Of a DNA stretch of 8,446 nt, positions 1 to 5,796 are shown in pieces. This stretch comes from an uncultured Prevotella sp. (GTDB lineage Bacteria > Bacteroidota > Bacteroidia > Bacteroidales > Bacteroidaceae). Position 1 is the first letter of the stretch. Each line of letters begins with the position of its first letter. The notes below the pieces were generated by a model. That model did not search any database. It was not told where the DNA came from and saw only the letters and a list, made by a program, of their open reading frames with translations. The position numbers and the translations under genes were made by a program. Location of the stretch: the NCBI GenBank assembly GCA_945637645.1, contig CALZDK010000090.1, forward strand, positions 1 through 8,446. Direction: 5' to 3'.

Positions 1-72
1 CAACTCGTCAACTCGTCAACTTGTCAACTTGTCAACTCGTCAACTCGTCAACTTGTCAACTCGTTAACTTCT
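1..72. repeat. 8-bp tandem repeat (CAACTYGT)n at the truA 3' end
   Basis: Eight exact head-to-tail copies of CAACTYGT fill bases 1-64, followed by a degraded ninth copy (TAACTTCT, 65-72). The only variation among the eight is at position 6, with the order C,C,T,T,C,C,T,C. Units 1-3 match units 5-7, so there is a hint of a 32-bp higher-order period. The array starts at the first base of the window and probably continues to the left. It overlaps the last codons and the stop of truA (56-72). Because 8 is not a multiple of 3, every reading frame passes through the same 24-nt cycle: the plus strand is open in all frames, while the minus strand meets TGA once per cycle in every frame. No T-tract or strong hairpin is visible, so this is not an obvious terminator. 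Its function is unknown. Confidence 0.95.
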
Positions 73-799
73 CATATTCAACATCCTCAAGAAACAAGGC
101 ATTGGCAGGCATCGACTCTCCTGCCGCCGTACGTTTCCTTCCCTCTATCACGTTGCGGAACTCATCAATACTAAGCCTTCCACGGCCTACGTCAACAAGA
201 GTGCCCACCACGGCTCTCACCATATTGCGCAAGAAGCGGTCGGCACTAATCTCGAAATACCATTCCGTAGGTGACGTTTGGTGCCATTGGGCTGCCATCA
301 CCCTGCAAATCGTTGTCTTCACGTCAGAATGGCTCTTGCAGAAAGCTCCAAAGTCAGAATACTCCATAAGCGCCCTCGCAGCCTCGTTCATCCTTTCGAA
401 GTCGAGGTCAAAGTGCATCTCACACGAGTAGTGGCGCAGAAAAGGGTCCTTACGCGTGTGGATATAGTAGTGGTAGGTACGGCGTGTGGCTGAGAATCTG
501 GCATGCAGTTCCTCACTCACCCTCTTCACGTCATATACCGACATCGACCGAGGCACCATACGGTTGAGCCTGTAGGCAAGCTGAGCGCAGTCTATCGGTT
601 CCTGGCAATCGAAATGCGCCACCATCTTCCTTGCATGCACACCAGCGTCGGTACGTCCTGCACCCACCACGGCAACAGGCTGCCTCAAGAGCGTGGAAAG
701 AGCCTTCTGCAGTTCCTCCTGAACGGAATTGCCATTAGGCTGAATCTGCCATCCGTGGAAGTCTGTCCCATCGTAGCTGAGAGTGATGAAATACCTCAT
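56..799 (-). CDS. truA: tRNA pseudouridine(38-40) synthase TruA
   Basis: The product isomerises uridines 38-40 in the anticodon arm of many tRNAs to pseudouridine, in the cytoplasm. The 247-residue length is normal for the family. The N-terminus (MRYFITLSYDGT, then FHGWQ) is the typical first strand and loop. The catalytic block GAGRTDAGVHA places the catalytic Asp at residue 51, and RFLRNMVR and ALFLEDVEY are the usual C-terminal signatures. The ATG at 797-799 directly precedes the conserved RYFITLSYDG, so the start is firm. The gene is divergent from the EFR1 gene and has its own TACCTTTG box 30 bp upstream. After the family's usual ending (LEDVEY), the last residues EKLTS and the TGA stop are largely encoded by the degenerate edge of the 8-bp tandem repeat. 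The original stop may therefore have been replaced by repeat growth. The function is secure. Confidence 0.97.
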   Translation of the reverse strand: MRYFITLSYDGTDFHGWQIQPNGNSVQEELQKALSTLLRQPVAVVGAGRTDAGVHARKMVAHFDCQEPIDCAQLAYRLNRMVPRSMSVYDVKRVSEELHARFSATRRTYHYYIHTRKDPFLRHYSCEMHFDLDFERMNEAARALMEYSDFGAFCKSHSDVKTTICRVMAAQWHQTSPTEWYFEISADRFLRNMVRAVVGTLVDVGRGRLSIDEFRNVIEGRKRTAAGESMPANALFLEDVEYEKLTS

Positions 800-828
800 T
801 CCTTTATCCTTTTGTTATTTTTTGGCAG

Positions 829-836
829 CAAAGGTA
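829..836 (-). promoter_or_regulatory. Candidate truA promoter -7 box
   Basis: On the minus strand this reads TACCTTTG, an exact match to the Bacteroidetes -7 consensus TAnnTTTG, and it ends 29 bp before the truA ATG. Transcription would start near 825, leaving a leader of about 25 nt. About 19-21 bp upstream (around 856-860) there is no good TTTG, only T-rich sequence, so the -33 element is weak. The position and exact -7 match support it; strength is uncertain. Confidence 0.6.
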
Positions 837-876
837 ATAAAAAACATGCAGAAAAAGCATTTTTGGCTTTATTTAT

Positions 877-907
877 TTTGTCCTATAATAAAAAAACACT
901 ACCTTTG
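877..907 (+). promoter_or_regulatory. Bacteroidetes-type promoter for the EFR1/M6 genes
   Basis: TTTG at 877-880 is followed after exactly 19 bp by TACCTTTG at 900-907. Both elements and the spacing match the Bacteroidetes housekeeping-sigma consensus (TTTG, 19-21 bp, TAnnTTTG). The expected transcription start, a few bases past the -7 box, falls at about 911-913, on top of the ATG at 912. The mRNA would be leaderless or nearly so. The surrounding region is A/T-rich. Confidence 0.65.
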
Positions 908-911
908 GACC

Positions 912-1709
912 ATGATTTTCTATTTTTCAGGCACAGGAAACACCCGTTGGGCGGCAACACACATTGCAAAAGCAACCAACGACACATTGGTGGACATAGC
1001 AAACGCCATGTTCGCCGACGCATCAGACAGCGACCTCTCTTTCGCCCTCAAAGCCGACGAGCGCATAGGGTTCTGCTTCCCCACACACGGTTGGCAGCCG
1101 CCTGGCATTGTCCGACAATTCTTAAAACGTCTAAGGCTGTCCACCAATGGAAACCATTTCTGCTACGCTCTCACCACTTGCGGCGACAGTGTAGGGAAAA
1201 CAATGGATATTTTCTCCAAGGAACTTCACCGCAAAAACCTTCATCTCGACGCTTGCTTTAGCCTCATCATGCCCGAAAGCTATGTGGCACTGCCTTTCAT
1301 GTACACCGACACCATTGAGAACGAAAGGAAGAAACGTGAGAAAGCTGCCGCCGACATCCTCATCTACGAGAAACTGATAAAAAACCGCACTGCCGGCGTA
1401 AGCCACATCGTAAAAGGTCCGACACCTTGGTTCTTCAGCTATGTCGTAGGCAACTATTTCAACAAGAAGATGATTACCGACAAGAAATTCACTGTCGATG
1501 CCGATGCCTGCATAGGTTGCGGACTCTGCGCCAAGGTGTGTCCCGTTGGCGACATCAACATCAGCGGCGGAAATCCACAATGGCTGCACGACAACCGCTG
1601 CACAAGCTGCCTAACGTGCTACCACCACTGTCCAAACCACGCCATCAACTACGGCAAGACAACCCGCAAGCGCGGACAATACTTTTTTGGAAGAAACGAC
1701 AACGCCTAA
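912..1709 (+). CDS. EFR1-family flavodoxin/ferredoxin protein
   Basis: This is a 265-residue cytoplasmic redox protein with two modules. The N-terminal half is flavodoxin-like: the first strand leads into FSGTGNT (residues 5-11), the FMN phosphate-binding loop. The C-terminal part carries two [4Fe-4S] ferredoxin motifs, CIGCGLCAKVCP (Cys200, 203, 206, 210) and CTSCLTCYHHCP (Cys230, 233, 236, 240). This arrangement defines the EFR1 ferredoxin family; the electron donor and acceptor are not known. I chose the ATG at 912 because the flavodoxin strand begins there. The frame is open upstream with ATGs at 783, 786 and 846, but those would add a lysine-rich, non-conserved extension across the promoter. 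The start is only about 5 bp after a -7 box and lacks a ribosome-binding site, so leaderless translation is possible. The M6 protease gene begins 4 nt after the stop, suggesting co-transcription. Confidence 0.9.
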   Translation: MIFYFSGTGNTRWAATHIAKATNDTLVDIANAMFADASDSDLSFALKADERIGFCFPTHGWQPPGIVRQFLKRLRLSTNGNHFCYALTTCGDSVGKTMDIFSKELHRKNLHLDACFSLIMPESYVALPFMYTDTIENERKKREKAAADILIYEKLIKNRTAGVSHIVKGPTPWFFSYVVGNYFNKKMITDKKFTVDADACIGCGLCAKVCPVGDINISGGNPQWLHDNRCTSCLTCYHHCPNHAINYGKTTRKRGQYFFGRNDNA

Positions 1710-1713
1710 ATAT

Positions 1714-3570
1714 ATGAAATACAAAAACATATTACTCTTCACACTGTTCACTTTCGCAATCCCCCACCTATGCTTCGCATCAAAGGTAAGGCCGGGGCGG
1801 ACAGTGATAAGCCAAATAGACGGAACAACAATAACGGCAACGGCACATGGCGACGAGCATTTCCACTTCTATACAGCCACCGACGGCACCATACTCGTAA
1901 TGGACGGAACAAGCCTCTTCGTGGCAGGACAAGCCGACGACGGAAAGCTAATCTCTACAGGAATACTCGCCCACAATCCCGAAAGCAGAGACCTCACCGA
2001 GACTCTTGCCGCAAACCGGCAAGACCGCAAGGCAATGCTCTCAAAGGGCGAACAGCTAACCGCTGCTGCCCGTAACCGACTCTCTACACGTTCCTCCTCC
2101 AGCCCAAACTATTTCCCGTCCAAGGGCTCACCCAAAACCATAGTGTTGCTTGTGGAGTTTAGCGACCTTAAGTTCAAGATTTCTGACCCAAAGGCACAGT
2201 TTGAGAATTTTCTCAACTCCATGGAGACAAATCCCCATCAGCAACTCTACGAAAACTACGGAAGCGTCAGACGCTACTACTCCGACATGAGTTTCGGGCA
2301 GTTCACTCCACAGTTCGACATCTACGGTCCCTACACCATGAACAAATCATACAAGACCTACGGAGCAAACGACGACAGCTACACTCTGTTGCAAGACGCT
2401 TGTAGCGCAGCCGATGCCGACGTGGACTTCTCAAACTATGACAGCGACGGCGACGGATTCGTTGACCTTATATATATTATATACGCAGGCTATGGCGAGA
2501 ACGTGCAAGGCAACAGTTCCAACTATATCTGGCCTCATAGCGACACCTTTTCCTCCTCTGTCACCAAAGACGGCAAGAGATTAGGCAGATATGGAGTGAG
2601 CAACGAGCTCTACGGATCAGAAAAGAAACAATCCGAATTGGGATATTTGATAGATGGCACAGGAGTGTTCTGCCATGAGTTCGCCCATTGCCTCGGTCTG
2701 CCCGACCTCTACCCTACGGGCTACTCGCTTAACACCGAGTGTAGCAACGTAGGACTCAGCTTTTATGGACTTATGGACAATGGCGAATTTACATTCAATG
2801 GTTTCCGCCCCACTGCACTCAACTGTTGGGAACGCCAGCGCCTTGGATGGATAGAGGTGGAGGAACTCAAGTCGCCCACAGAAGTGAAACTCACCACACA
2901 GGAGAGAGGAGGCAAGGCCTACATGATCAGTAACGAGGCTAATCCCGACGAATACTACATGCTGGAGCAGATTGACAACAACGACCGCAACCTATGGAAC
3001 TTCTACCTCTTTGGCAACGGTATGTTAATCTACCACATCGACTACGACGAACAGGCCTTTTCACTTGGCGGATTCTGGAACAACTGTGTAAACACCGAGT
3101 TAGGCCACCCACGCTTCTCGCTCGTTGCAGCCGACGGACTTATGGTCAACGACTATCTCATTGGCGAGACTGTCAAGAAGTCGGGCAATGCCACAATAGA
3201 TGAGATAAACAAGGAATTGCTCAACCGCTACGAAGGAATGACCATGAACCAGAATATCTTCAAGCCAGAGTCTGCCGGCGACCCATTCCCAGGCACAAGC
3301 GGCGCAACGGCGTTTACCGACACCACCACGCCCTCGTCGTTTTGGTACACAGGAGGCTTTGCGGGAAAACCCATAACCGACATAAAACAGGATGCCGACG
3401 GCAATGTGTCGTTTGTCTTCATGGGCGGGTCAACCGACATCCTCACTCCCCTCGCCCCATCGTCCACACCCGAATACTACAGTCTTGACGGCAAATACCT
3501 CGGCACCGACCTCAATTCCCTTCCCAAGGGTGTATATATAGAGAAAGGCAAAGGCGTAAGAATACGCTGA
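1714..3570 (+). CDS. Secreted M6-family zinc metalloprotease
   Basis: This is a 618-residue exported protease of the M6 (immune inhibitor A-like) group. Residues 1-22 form a Sec signal peptide (hydrophobic core after KYKN, probable cleavage CFA|S). A propeptide-like region follows to about residue 130. The catalytic domain has RRYYSDMSFGQF, a calcium-loop-like DSDGDGFVD (243-251), IWPH (272-275), the zinc motif HEFAHCLGLPD (His321, Glu322, His325, Asp331) and a Met-turn-like GLMDNG (Met354). The last 30 or so residues (EYYSLDGK ... PKGVYIEKGKGVRIR) resemble a short C-terminal tail common on Prevotella secreted proteins. I chose the ATG at 1714 over an in-frame TTG at 1687 because it begins the signal peptide and does not overlap the EFR1 gene. 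Likely substrates are host or dietary proteins, or its own exported partners, which the sequence does not settle. It is probably co-transcribed with the EFR1 gene and ends before a terminator-like hairpin. Confidence 0.92.
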   Translation: MKYKNILLFTLFTFAIPHLCFASKVRPGRTVISQIDGTTITATAHGDEHFHFYTATDGTILVMDGTSLFVAGQADDGKLISTGILAHNPESRDLTETLAANRQDRKAMLSKGEQLTAAARNRLSTRSSSSPNYFPSKGSPKTIVLLVEFSDLKFKISDPKAQFENFLNSMETNPHQQLYENYGSVRRYYSDMSFGQFTPQFDIYGPYTMNKSYKTYGANDDSYTLLQDACSAADADVDFSNYDSDGDGFVDLIYIIYAGYGENVQGNSSNYIWPHSDTFSSSVTKDGKRLGRYGVSNELYGSEKKQSELGYLIDGTGVFCHEFAHCLGLPDLYPTGYSLNTECSNVGLSFYGLMDNGEFTFNGFRPTALNCWERQRLGWIEVEELKSPTEVKLTTQERGGKAYMISNEANPDEYYMLEQIDNNDRNLWNFYLFGNGMLIYHIDYDEQAFSLGGFWNNCVNTELGHPRFSLVAADGLMVNDYLIGETVKKSGNATIDEINKELLNRYEGMTMNQNIFKPESAGDPFPGTSGATAFTDTTTPSSFWYTGGFAGKPITDIKQDADGNVSFVFMGGSTDILTPLAPSSTPEYYSLDGKYLGTDLNSLPKGVYIEKGKGVRIR

Positions 3571-3581
3571 TTTCCATCATT

Positions 3582-3657
3582 CTTTATGGTAAAAAAAAAG
3601 TTTTTTGCAGGGAAATGGACATTTTTTCCCATTTTCCTGTAGTTTTTTACCATAAAG
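3582..3657. repeat. Nested inverted repeat upstream of the sigma-factor gene
   Basis: The outer arms CTTTATGGTAAAAAA (3582-3596) and TTTTTTACCATAAAG (3643-3657) are perfect 15-bp complements. Inside them, CAGGGAAATGG (3608-3618) pairs with CCATTTTCCTG (3629-3639), 11 bp with one G-T wobble, leaving a 10-nt loop. Wobble pairs extend the inner stem to 3605-3642, where it abuts the outer stem with only an 8-nt bulge (AAAGTTTT) on the 5' side. The A-tract at 3591-3599 could instead pair with the nearby T-run at 3601-3606, so alternative folds exist. It occupies more than half of the 133-bp gap between the protease and sigma genes. It could be a terminator, a leader structure or a protein-binding dyad. 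No second copy was seen in the window. Confidence 0.85.
3608..3648 (+). terminator. Probable intrinsic terminator after the M6 gene
   Basis: The inner 11-bp stem (3608-3618 with 3629-3639) is followed by TAG and then six T residues (3643-3648), the form of a rho-independent terminator, 38 bp after the protease stop codon. The stem has moderate G/C content and one wobble pair. On the minus strand the same hairpin is followed by a nine-T run further off (complement of 3591-3599), but no minus-strand gene needs it. The T6 run is also the start of the outer repeat arm, so termination may compete with the long-range pairing. Confidence 0.55.
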
Positions 3658-3703
3658 GCGAGTCAAATAGTCGTAACAACAAAAAGAAACCACTTAAAAA
3701 ACA

Positions 3704-4180
3704 ATGGAAGCAAGTGAACAACAATTTGCCCAACTGGTGAGAGAACAAAAGGCAACAATCTACACCGTCTGCTATATGTTCTCAAAAGACAACGACGAGG
3801 TGGCAGACCTGTTTCAGGAAATACTCGTCAATCTCTGGAAGGGCTTCAAGTCTTTTGAGGGAAGGAGCGACATAAAGACATGGGTCTATCGTGTCAGTCT
3901 CAACACCTGTATCACCATCGACAGGAAGAAGAAGCGGCGCTCTAAGGCTGACAAACTCACAATGGACATCAACCTCTACGAGGACAACGACGCCGACACC
4001 CGACAAGTAAAAATGCTCTACGAGCGCATAAACAAGCTCGGAGTCTTCGACCGCGCCATCATCCTACTGTGGCTCGAGGGCATACCATACGACGAGATTG
4101 GGGAAATAGTGGGAATATCCACGAAAAACGTCTCCGTGAAACTCGTCAGAATTAGAGAGGAATTGAAAAAAATGAAGTGA
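3704..4180 (+). CDS. Sigma-70 family (ECF-like) RNA polymerase sigma factor
   Basis: This is a 158-residue two-domain sigma factor, the size of the smaller ECF group members, which directs RNA polymerase to specific promoters. Region 2 spans about residues 8-75: DEVADLFQEILVNLW is the core-binding helix, and GRSDIKTWVYRVSLNTCI leads into a basic KKKRR tract. Region 4 spans about 105-157, with the helix-turn-helix IPYDEIGEIVGISTKNVSVKL (about 127-147) for the -35-type element. There is no region 1.1 or 3. The ATG at 3704 follows an A-rich stretch and gives a family-typical N-terminus. The next gene, 21 nt downstream, encodes a membrane protein that may act as its regulator; it has no recognisable zinc-binding or FecR-type anti-sigma domain. 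No TAnnTTTG box is visible between the protease and this start, so transcription may depend on an alternative promoter, perhaps autoregulated, or on read-through past the inverted repeat. Confidence 0.92.
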   Translation: MEASEQQFAQLVREQKATIYTVCYMFSKDNDEVADLFQEILVNLWKGFKSFEGRSDIKTWVYRVSLNTCITIDRKKKRRSKADKLTMDINLYEDNDADTRQVKMLYERINKLGVFDRAIILLWLEGIPYDEIGEIVGISTKNVSVKLVRIREELKKMK

Positions 4181-4201
4181 AACCTTATATACATATATAA
4201 T

Positions 4202-4795
4202 ATGATGACAAACAATGATAACAACAACGAGCTGGACGTAATGCGCCAACAACTCGAAATACTTAAACAGAAGCTCAACGAGCAGACAATAGTCAACGAC
4301 AGGCTTATCCGCAAGGCAATGTCAAGCAAGATGTCGTGGATACAGAAATACATCTGGTTTGAACTCCTTTGCCTCATTCCCGTAGCCGCGCTCTGTTTCG
4401 TGGGAATGAAACTCTTGGCTCCTACTGTATCATGGCTCCCGATAATAGGCATTCTCCTGCTTATGCTTGCCGACGTGCTCTTCGATTTCTACGTCAACCA
4501 CACGTCAGCAAAGGACTGGCTTAGCGAGAACCTTGTCGAGACTGGACACAGGCTGGTTTGGATGAAGCGCATGCGCTGGTGGCAATTCGTTGTCTCGCTG
4601 CCACTCGCCATCGGACTCTTCGCCTGGTATTTCAGCGGATTCACCGAAAACGAGATGCTCAGAAGCATGATTGCCGGAGGCGTCATCGGAGGAGTTGTCG
4701 GACTATGTATCGGCATCTGGATTCTCATCAAGATGAACCACACCAACGACGAGCTTATCCAACAAATACGCGACCTTACGAAAGAAGAAATTTAA
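4202..4795 (+). CDS. Coiled-coil, four-helix membrane protein; putative sigma regulator
   Basis: This 197-residue protein belongs to no family I can name. After a polar Asn-rich start, residues about 8-40 (ELDVMRQQLEILKQKLNEQ, then VNDRLIRKAM) form a heptad-like amphipathic helix. Four hydrophobic segments follow at about 50-70, 76-98, 127-146 and 155-177, the last glycine-rich (AGGVIGGVVGLCIG). A short polar tail (NDELIQQIRDLTKEE) closes the protein. An even number of helices would put both ends on the same side, probably the cytoplasm. Similar coiled-coil plus multi-helix proteins are, as I recall, found beside small sigma factors in Bacteroidales. An anti-sigma or sigma-tethering role is inference from this context and shape; there is no sequence signature. 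The start may be the ATG at 4202 or the next codon at 4205. It lies 21 nt after the sigma gene and 25 nt before the TraB/GumN gene, so the three are probably one operon. Confidence 0.85.
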   Translation: MMTNNDNNNELDVMRQQLEILKQKLNEQTIVNDRLIRKAMSSKMSWIQKYIWFELLCLIPVAALCFVGMKLLAPTVSWLPIIGILLLMLADVLFDFYVNHTSAKDWLSENLVETGHRLVWMKRMRWWQFVVSLPLAIGLFAWYFSGFTENEMLRSMIAGGVIGGVVGLCIGIWILIKMNHTNDELIQQIRDLTKEEI

Positions 4796-4820
4796 ACGTT
4801 TAATAAAAAATATCAGAATT

Positions 4821-5729
4821 ATGATTAGAAAAATTGCAATTACCGCCATCATGTTCACATTGAGCATTCTTGGCATCAACGCACAGCTGCTCTACAAGAT
4901 CAGCGGCAAGGACATCAAGAAACCATCCTACATCGTTGGCACCTTCCATGTGGCTCCGGCTTCGTTTGTCGATTCCATACCGGGACTCCGTGCTGCCATG
5001 GACGATGCAGAACAGGTTTGCGGCGAACTTGAAATGAAGGACATGATGACACCTGAAGGCATGCAGAAAATGATGTCGGCAATGATGCTCGAAGGCGACA
5101 AGACAGTGAAAGACGTTTTCAGTGCCGACGAATTGAACCGCATCAATGCCTATATGCGTGAACTGCTAACCGTAGATTTCACCAATCCGATGATTGAGCA
5201 GCAAATGGGTAAAATGTCACCCTCTGCCCTCGCCCAGCAGTTCACCCTCATCACTTACATAAAAAAGAATCCAACCTTCAATCCACAGGACCTTATCGAC
5301 AATGCCTTCCAAAAGTATGCACAGGAGAAGCAAAAGCCTGTCATAGGATTGGAGACCTTGGATTTCCAAATCAACACACTCTTCAAGGGCAAGACGTTGG
5401 AACGCCAGAAGGAGCTGCTCCTCTGCATGGTTGACAATCCTAAGTACAACGAACAGATGCTCGACGAAATGGCAAAGGCTTACTTCTCGTTCAACATCAA
5501 CAAACTGCAGGAGCTTATGGATGAAAAGGAGAACAACCAATGTGACTCTACTCCAGAGGAGAAAGACGAACTCCTTGGCAAGCGCAACCGCGACTGGTTA
5601 ACCAAGATGCCAGCCATAATGTCGGCAAAATCCACTCTCTTCCATGTCGGTGCCGGCCATCTGCCAGGCGACAACGGAGTACTGAAACTCCTCAGCGATG
5701 CTGGCTACACCGTAGAAGCAGTGAAATAA
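4821..5729 (+). CDS. Exported TraB/GumN-family protein
   Basis: This 302-residue protein carries the hallmarks of the TraB/GumN superfamily, which includes the Tiki metalloproteases of animals. A signal peptide spans about residues 1-21 (MIRKIA, hydrophobic core, probable cleavage NA|Q). The first conserved motif is VGTFHV (Gly40, His43), followed by acidic GELE (Glu69, Glu71). GLET lies at 176-179, RNRDW at 255-259, and the second conserved motif VGAGHLPG at 276-283 (His280). In Tiki proteins the two GxxH-type motifs and conserved acids form the metal-dependent active site, so a periplasmic or envelope metallohydrolase activity is plausible; the substrate is unknown. It is the last gene of the probable sigma/membrane-protein operon, starting 25 nt after the preceding stop behind an A-rich leader. 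A strong intrinsic terminator follows. Confidence 0.92.
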   Translation: MIRKIAITAIMFTLSILGINAQLLYKISGKDIKKPSYIVGTFHVAPASFVDSIPGLRAAMDDAEQVCGELEMKDMMTPEGMQKMMSAMMLEGDKTVKDVFSADELNRINAYMRELLTVDFTNPMIEQQMGKMSPSALAQQFTLITYIKKNPTFNPQDLIDNAFQKYAQEKQKPVIGLETLDFQINTLFKGKTLERQKELLLCMVDNPKYNEQMLDEMAKAYFSFNINKLQELMDEKENNQCDSTPEEKDELLGKRNRDWLTKMPAIMSAKSTLFHVGAGHLPGDNGVLKLLSDAGYTVEAVK

Positions 5730-5748
5730 GTTTTATTGAATTAACCAA

Positions 5749-5788
5749 TAAACGGGTTGACAACTTGCCAACCCGTTTACTTTTTTTT
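5749..5788 (+). terminator. Intrinsic terminator between convergent genes
   Basis: An 11-bp perfect stem (5749-5759 with 5769-5779, core AAACGGGTTG/CAACCCGTTT) encloses a 9-nt loop. One C and then eight T residues (5781-5788) follow. It lies 19 bp after the TraB/GumN stop and ends the sigma operon. The arabinofuranosidase on the other strand ends at 5797. On that strand the same stem is followed only by ATTGGTTAATTC-like sequence without a continuous T-tract, so termination leftward is possible but weaker. Confidence 0.9.
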
Positions 5789-5796
5789 GTGCAAAA

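Noticed and set aside
1..72. CRISPR array
   Set aside because: The units are 8 bp and directly abutting, with no spacers.
863..889. E. coli-like TTGGCT ... TATAAT promoter
   Set aside because: TATAAT is present at 884-889, but the spacing to TTGGCT is only 15 bp. Bacteroidetes housekeeping sigma uses the TTTG/TAnnTTTG elements, which are an exact match nearby.
783..911. Upstream in-frame extension of the EFR1 protein (ATGs at 783, 786 and 846)
   Set aside because: The extension crosses the promoter boxes and part of the truA start, and the flavodoxin fold begins at the ATG at 912.
503..1261. 252-residue plus-strand open frame across the truA start and the EFR1 gene
   Set aside because: It runs antisense to truA and out of frame in the EFR1 gene, both of which are recognised. 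It is rich in His and Arg and has no domain-like pattern; it is a shadow frame.
4182..4201. TATATACATATATA stretch between the sigma and membrane-protein genes
   Set aside because: It is a simple A/T-rich spacer with near-palindromic character only; there is no promoter consensus, and the tight spacing suggests one operon.
4792..4803. Perfect 12-bp palindrome TTAAACGTTTAA between the membrane-protein and TraB/GumN genes
   Set aside because: It overlaps the stop codon, is A/T-rich and has no loop or T-tract. A single short palindrome in such sequence is readily explained by chance.
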